Origin: Euperipatoides rowelli
Lineage: Eukaryota; Onychophora; Udeonychophora; Euonychophora; Peripatopsidae
Assembly: GCA_003024985.2 (NCBI GenBank)
Contig: PXIH01S0026036.1
DNA: 12,261 nucleotides
Reading direction: 5' to 3' (one strand)
A program made the position numbers and the translations under genes. The notes under the pieces were generated by a model, which was not told the DNA's origin, searched no databases, and worked only from the letters and a program-made list of their open reading frames with translations. Below, piece after piece: positions 8,548 through 12,261 of this stretch (positions are counted from its first letter, which is position 1; each line of letters opens with the position of its first letter).

Positions 8548-8606
8548 AAAAATTACACCCAAATTTTAAATTAAAAATAGGAAGACATATTTTCAGTAGT
8601 CTAATT

Positions 8607-9929
8607 TTACTTTGCATCAGACTGAATAACAAAATGTTCTTTCACAACTTTAACAAATAAATCCCTGAAGCTGTTTTTGAAATTTTCGTACCACTGTACG
8701 ATATGTTCTCTTCTGTTTATAAGCTGCATTTCAGAAAGAGCATTTTCATTCTTTAAAACATCAGATAAATTAGACCAATCTTTAATATAAATAACCGGAG
8801 CTTTATATTCTTTTAATATTCTAAGGGGAAAAATCTTTGAAAATGCATACTTTGGATTCTTACCACATATACCAGGAGTCATTACATCTTCAACAATAGG
8901 AACAGAACCAAAGGAAAGTGCTTCATAAATGCGGTAACACTCCGTATTTTGACCTACTGGGCTCAATGTTAAATCACTTAGAAGTAAAGATTCAAGATAA
9001 GTTTTACTACTTTCCTCGGTTTCTTTTTCCTGCCACACAAACCTAGGATTTACAAAACAAGTGTCATTAAGCTTTGTCTGCTGTAATATATTAAGGAGTT
9101 GTTCCCGAGAAGAATTTTTATAAATAGTTCCTACAAAATTACATTTATATCGGCGCAATGAAGTTAACGCCAATTCAGAACGTTCCAGTTTTGGAAAGTT
9201 TCTATATGTTGCAACGCCTAGTGGCCACTGAAAAAAATATTTATTGTCAATACGAGGACTATCATAAACCAAGAAAACAAAATGAATGGGCCCATCATTG
9301 TAAATCATATATGTTTCAAGCCATTCATTATGACACTGTTCACTGCCTAACAATAACACAGCTGTTTTTTTCAACTGAGGAAGTTCATTAAGAAAATCTA
9401 GCCACAATTTAGCAGCTTCTATCTTTTCTTCAGAACGTCCATTTAATACTAGAACAAGATATTGCGTATCCCAAGGAACTTTACTAGGAACAATACCAGG
9501 ACCAGTTCGAAACTTAAATTTCATGTTCTCAATCTTTTTGAAACCATACTGCCAGAGACCTCCTAATTTGTTCTTCAGTTTGCTATTAAAAATATGTTCC
9601 CACAAATAAAGACCAATAGCTGCCTTTCCCCAAATCTCAACAACAATCTCGTCCGTTTTGTTCTTATTTTGAATAAGTTGATTTATTTCAATAAGTTCTT
9701 TAAAATTAAATGAGTCAGATTCTGATTGAACAGGAACATTTTCGAGTTCTTCTCCCCATGGGTTCCAATCACCATCTTGATTCACGAGATCACTAATAGG
9801 CTCCGTTGATTGTATTTTAGAACGACTGGGAAATGAAGGTTTACTAAATAAACTATATCCAGAATATAATGTAACTAAAATATATAGTGATAAAACAATT
9901 ATAGCTATTTTTTTTATTGTGACAGTCAT
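8607..9929 (-). CDS. RXYLT1: Ribitol-5-phosphate xylosyltransferase 1 (TMEM5)
   Basis: RXYLT1 transfers xylose from UDP-xylose to ribitol-5-phosphate in the core M3 O-mannosyl glycan of alpha-dystroglycan, in the Golgi, preparing the site for B4GAT1 and LARGE. The 440 residues match the vertebrate length (about 443). A short cytosolic tail with KK is followed by one hydrophobic segment (about 8-28), giving a type II anchor, then a luminal stem. Conserved blocks are WGKAAIGLYLWEHIF (100-114), NGRSEEKI (163-170), LLGSEQCHNEW (193-203), QWPLGVATYRNFP (234-246), NFVGTIYKNSSR (264-275), SPVGQNTECYRIYEA (333-347 by family order, about 323-337 here) and PIVEDVMTPGICG (344-356). N-glycosylation sequons occur at N90, N272, N288 and N387. 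The ATG at 9929 has A at -3; an in-frame TAG lies 30 bp upstream. The reading frame is intact and has no introns, whereas the human gene has several. Identification is from remembered homologues; confidence is high. Confidence 0.95.
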   Translation of the reverse strand: MTVTIKKIAIIVLSLYILVTLYSGYSLFSKPSFPSRSKIQSTEPISDLVNQDGDWNPWGEELENVPVQSESDSFNFKELIEINQLIQNKNKTDEIVVEIWGKAAIGLYLWEHIFNSKLKNKLGGLWQYGFKKIENMKFKFRTGPGIVPSKVPWDTQYLVLVLNGRSEEKIEAAKLWLDFLNELPQLKKTAVLLLGSEQCHNEWLETYMIYNDGPIHFVFLVYDSPRIDNKYFFQWPLGVATYRNFPKLERSELALTSLRRYKCNFVGTIYKNSSREQLLNILQQTKLNDTCFVNPRFVWQEKETEESSKTYLESLLLSDLTLSPVGQNTECYRIYEALSFGSVPIVEDVMTPGICGKNPKYAFSKIFPLRILKEYKAPVIYIKDWSNLSDVLKNENALSEMQLINRREHIVQWYENFKNSFRDLFVKVVKEHFVIQSDAK

Positions 9930-9959
9930 GCTAATATAACAAATATTTCCGAGGTTTAG

Positions 9960-9977
9960 CTACCTTACCGCCGCCAT
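9960..9977 (-). promoter_or_regulatory. Five-codon upstream ORF inside a TISU/YY1-like box, in frame with RXYLT1
   Basis: On the minus strand an ATG in strong context (A at -3, G at +4) opens MAAVR and stops at TAG (9962-9960). The frame is the same as the RXYLT1 ORF, which begins 30 bp after that stop. The start sits in TATCATGGCGGC, which agrees with 10 of 12 positions of the TISU consensus (SAASATGGCGGC) and resembles YY1 sites found at housekeeping-gene starts. If transcription begins upstream of it, ribosomes would usually meet this ATG first, which should lower RXYLT1 output unless they reinitiate, leak or read through. If transcription starts inside the box, the main ATG becomes first. 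Confidence 0.5.
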
Positions 9978-10408
9978 GATATCATAGTCTACTGTTGAAA
10001 ATATAAATGGTAAAAAAAATATCCTTGGACTTGAACAGAAAACGAGAACATTTGAAATTCGAGGGTAATGAGCTCCTACCATATCAAACGTCCTGAAAAA
10101 CTGTCAGGTTCTGCTTCTTCATTGTATTTTTCGTTGTCTACGTATGGTAGTCACCGACTTAAAAATATCAGTGAGCTCTAAGTGCACCAAAATAAACTGA
10201 TTGCAGCCACTAAAGACAGAACATAAACGTCATCAAATGTCTTTAATTTATTAATTACAGGTTATATTTAAAAACATACAGTACTTAGTAACAAGATACG
10301 ATTGTGTATTAGACATCAATCATAGTAAGGTTTGAAATTAAGAAATGGTGGAAGTATGTGGTTGCTGAAGTCATTTTTGTTCTATACCTAATGTTTGCTT
10401 CGAACAAT
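9978..10408. other. Upstream region of RXYLT1, probable promoter and 5' UTR
   Basis: No coding frame is seen. The region is somewhat less AT-rich than its neighbours between about 10030 and 10210. It presumably holds the RXYLT1 start site (minus strand). I see no TATA box at a convincing distance. A plus-strand ATG in good context follows at 10409, so the region could serve two divergent transcripts. Confidence 0.4.
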
Positions 10409-10513
10409 ATGGCTGGAGACTGGAGAGCAATGTTATCTGCACGGTTTATGCGGAACAGAGTACCGCAGCAATTTTTATTTTATTTATTTATTTATTATTA
10501 TTTACAGTTGTAA
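10409..10513 (+). other. Short ORF with good start context, possible first exon of a divergent gene
   Basis: ATG at 10409 has A at -3 and G at +4 and opens a 34-codon frame starting MAGDWRAMLSARFMRNRVPQ. The second half (FLFYLFIYYY) is just the translated TTTA repeat, so only the first 20 codons look like protein. The TTTA run ends in TTTACAG at about 10507, resembling a splice acceptor. A donor-like gtaccg after RNR would leave a 48-bp intron followed at once by a stop, so no convincing gene model results. Not recognised. Either a first coding exon or chance. Confidence 0.2.
10471..10503. repeat. (TTTA)n-like microsatellite
   Basis: Imperfect repeat ttttattttatttatttatttattattattt, a simple-sequence stretch likely to vary in length between individuals. 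Confidence 0.85.
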
Positions 10514-11142
10514 CCAACCGAACGCTAACCCTAGCTCCTATAAGTAAAAAATAAATATGCCCAAACTCTAATGATAATTAAGAAATTGAATAACCCTGTT
10601 TTGAATAAGTTTTGATCATTTTTACATTTCCTCCGTTAACCAATCAGCGATTCTTTATTAATCCGTTCAGATAAGTTTTCCTAGCAATTTGTGCCACGAG
10701 ATGGCGTGCATAGAAGTTTTTAATTTAAAAATTATACATACCTACATGTGCTCAATTAATTAATTTTGCCTAGTAACAATTCTCTGAAGTAACAATTTAA
10801 AATGTCAATAATGAAAGAATTGGTCTCAAAAGAGAAATGATTGTTAAAACAAAATTATTTCAAGGTTAGTAAATATTAATTCTTGATGTTATTATTTCCA
10901 CTGTTACTAACTTGTATTGGCTATTGTGATTTTGGGACATTATTTTTTGTGGTGTTTTTGAAACATGGTTATTATTATGTTTACTGTATTTGTTATTACT
11001 GTATGTTCTTTTTCTTATTTTTATATTATTAATTTCTGTTGTTAATCACTCTATACAAGAATATTCTTAACAATAAAGTGGAATTGACTTTCTTATTTAA
11101 TTTGTAGCTTTATTTTTTATTCCTGAACAAGGATTATCAAAT
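10514..11142. other. AT-rich intergenic DNA, no gene seen
   Basis: Contains a CCAAT-box-like motif (10640-10647) and an ATGGCG start-like site (10701), listed separately. It also has a plus-strand AATAAA at 11072-11077 followed by T-rich sequence, which could mark the 3' end of an unannotated plus-strand transcript. No coding frame longer than about 40 codons with protein character is seen. Confidence 0.45.
10640..10647 (+). promoter_or_regulatory. CCAAT-box-like motif (ccaatcag)
   Basis: The sequence aaccaatcagcg matches the NF-Y consensus RRCCAATCAG closely. It lies 60 bp upstream of a plus-strand ATGGCG (10701), but the motif works in either orientation and no gene is established on either side. 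Confidence 0.3.
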
Positions 11143-11164
11143 TAAAAAATAAACATCTATGAAA
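11143..11164. repeat. 22-bp inverted repeat, left member (partner 11762-11783)
   Basis: This 22-bp sequence ending aaacatctatgaaa is the exact reverse complement of 11762-11783. Part of it is low-complexity A/T, but catctatgaaa is not. Together the pair frames a 641-bp interval that contains the open stretch at 11395-11637 and the long hairpin. Confidence 0.75.
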
Positions 11165-11394
11165 CAAATATTATATTTTCAGGTTTATTTATTACAAAAC
11201 ATATTTACATTTTTATACATTAATTATTTTAGTTAAGCCTAGCCCCGAAGGATATAGCTATACTTTACCAGATGTGAATGAGAATCACATTAATATTACT
11301 ATCTGTAAAAATTATGACTATAATGACAAATAATAACACAATTGAATTGATAAATTTTCATTCATAAACCAATTCAAACATTTAAATCTCTCAA

Positions 11395-11637
11395 ACATTA
11401 TGTGTTTCTATTACATAATTTAATGAATGAAGGTATAGGAGATGTGATAAAGTGTTTTGTACATATGTATGGAAGATAATATTGATTAGATTTTCTAGTT
11501 GAAACATTGCATATTTCAGATCTTTTGGGAGGAGAGTATTCCTTGAATTTTCCCAAGAAATCAATAGCAAATTTCGAAACTAATTTTGTTTGTCGTACTG
11601 TCAATTCTTGGATTTGTAAAACTCTAAGTGATTCCTA
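11395..11637 (-). other. Unrecognised exon-like open stretch, about 79 codons
   Basis: The frame is open from just after a TAG near 11638 to a TAA near 11396, with no ATG at the start. It includes QELTVRQTKLVSKFAIDFL and GKFKEYSPPKRSEIC, which look protein-like, and ends in a Cys/Asn-rich tail. A splice-acceptor-like tttccttgatag lies directly upstream on the minus strand, within the left hairpin arm. I cannot name a family. It may be a terminal exon, a fragment of a transposon gene, or chance. Confidence 0.22.
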
Positions 11638-11754
11638 GCCTATCAAGGAAAAGTGTATTTTAGAAAGAATTGATACAATTATTAAATTTGACTAATATTC
11701 AAATTTAATAATTGTATCAATTCTTTCTAAAATACTCTTTTCCTTGATATGCTA
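11636..11754. repeat. Near-perfect 119-nt hairpin (inverted repeat)
   Basis: Positions 11641-11691 pair with 11699-11749 over 51 bp with one mismatch, around a 7-nt loop (ctaatat). Beyond one further mismatch the pairing extends four more bases on each side to 11636 and 11754. Such a long, nearly perfect snap-back is not expected by chance. It resembles a recently formed inverted duplication, a foldback element, or the stem of a long hairpin RNA. It is longer and more perfect than a usual animal microRNA precursor. Confidence 0.93.
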
Positions 11755-11806
11755 TTTTTTATTTCATAGATGTTTATTTTTTATTTCATAGATATTTATT
11801 TTTAGT
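11754..11806. repeat. 22-bp tandem repeat, two copies plus a partial third
   Basis: Two copies of attttttatttcataga-t-g/a-ttt at 11754-11775 and 11776-11797 differ at one base and are followed by a partial copy. They begin at the base where the hairpin ends, and the first overlaps the partner of the inverted repeat at 11143-11164. Confidence 0.88.
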
Positions 11807-12261
11807 CATAATTTTAAATACTACAATGTAACTTGAATAATTACTAAGGTAAAGTAACGGCTAACATGATAATACTAATTTACGATCAGTATAATAAACA
11901 TGCATTTTTATGAATTTTGTGCTTATTAAATTTAATGCTCAATACAATACTATCAAGGCTAAGGCAGTAGAACTGATAGTATTACATTTACATTAAGAAC
12001 TATTGAAAATTCTCAAGCGCATGCAGTACATAATAAAAATAAGTTTTGTATTTTGTATTGCAATTAGGCTACTTAATTTAAAAGTATTTTGTAAGGAAAG
12101 CTATTTTGTAATTTCATCATTAACTTCAATATACTCAATAAGTTTTTTTTTTTTTTTTAAAAGATAAATTTATTTTATTACTTTTTCATAAATAATTAAA
12201 GCATGAAAACCTTAAGTTGACCTCTGTAAAAGTTTATACTTTTATAACTATCCATAAAGTA
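11807..12261. other. AT-rich intergenic DNA to the window end
   Basis: No gene seen. It includes a small perfect stem (11946-11955 with 11974-11983, aatactatca/tgatagtatt, 18-nt loop) and a T run of about 17 at 12143-12159. Both are common in AT-rich DNA and no function is claimed. Confidence 0.55.

Noticed and set aside
8340-8606. RXYLT1 as a recent processed retrocopy
   Set aside because: No poly(A) tract directly after the 3' end, no flanking target-site duplication, and a fully intact frame. An ancient retrocopy cannot be excluded.
9158-9391. Plus-strand open frame of 77 codons
   Set aside because: Antisense shadow of RXYLT1, with no protein character of its own.
9875-9968. Possible 94-bp intron from GTAAGG after the upstream ATGGCGGCG to TTTTAG inside the RXYLT1 ORF
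   Set aside because: The donor and acceptor look reasonable, but the splice would join out of frame and would remove the membrane anchor. The uninterrupted ORF from 9929 has a normal length and N-terminus.
11946-11983. Perfect 10-bp stem with 18-nt loop as a small RNA gene
   Set aside because: Too short for a microRNA precursor, and stems of this size are expected by chance in AT-rich DNA.
1-12261. CRISPR arrays, bacterial operons, tRNA or rRNA genes
   Set aside because: No regularly spaced identical short repeats with unique spacers, no ribosome-binding sites with packed ORFs, and no cloverleaf or rRNA-like segments were seen.

Overview
The window looks like nuclear DNA of an arthropod, most likely an insect. 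It is very AT-rich, nothing resembles bacterial gene organisation, the repeats are of metazoan types (BEL/Pao LTR element, hAT-type MITE, Tc1/mariner-like transposon), and the one clearly intact gene is an animal-type glycosyltransferase. I cannot name the species from sequence alone.

Left 60% (about 276-7535) is a nest of three transposable elements. The outermost and oldest is a Tc1/mariner-superfamily DNA transposon whose decayed transposase runs on the minus strand (about 400-1370). Its two ends, 276-324 and 7487-7535, are recognisable inverted copies of each other although they now lie 7.2 kb apart. They were separated by a plus-strand BEL/Pao LTR retrotransposon (about 1368-7475). That element has two diverged LTRs, a leader with 53-bp tandem repeats, and badly broken gag and pol remnants whose parts still occur in the canonical order: Gag DUF1759-like domain, Cys/His motifs, aspartic protease, reverse transcriptase, RNase H, integrase, C-terminal DUF5641-like domain. 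Inside the 5' part of that retroelement sits a 632-bp hAT-type MITE (2587-3218) with matching ends and a perfect 8-bp target-site duplication. No coding function survives in any of the three.

Right part: a complete, single-exon 440-codon gene on the minus strand (8607-9929) is RXYLT1 (TMEM5), the ribitol-5-phosphate xylosyltransferase of alpha-dystroglycan O-mannosylation. It has a type II membrane anchor, a candidate poly(A) signal 60 bp past the stop, and a strong-context five-codon upstream ORF in the same frame, inside a YY1/TISU-like ATGGCGGC box.

The rest (7536-8540 and 9980-12261) is AT-rich intergenic DNA holding two unrecognised exon-like open stretches on the minus strand, a possible plus-strand promoter with a CCAAT box, and a near-perfect 119-nt hairpin next to a 22-bp tandem repeat. 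I found no tRNA, rRNA, CRISPR or operon-like structure. RXYLT1 is the only gene I regard as functional, and I see no sign that the transposon nest and the gene work together.
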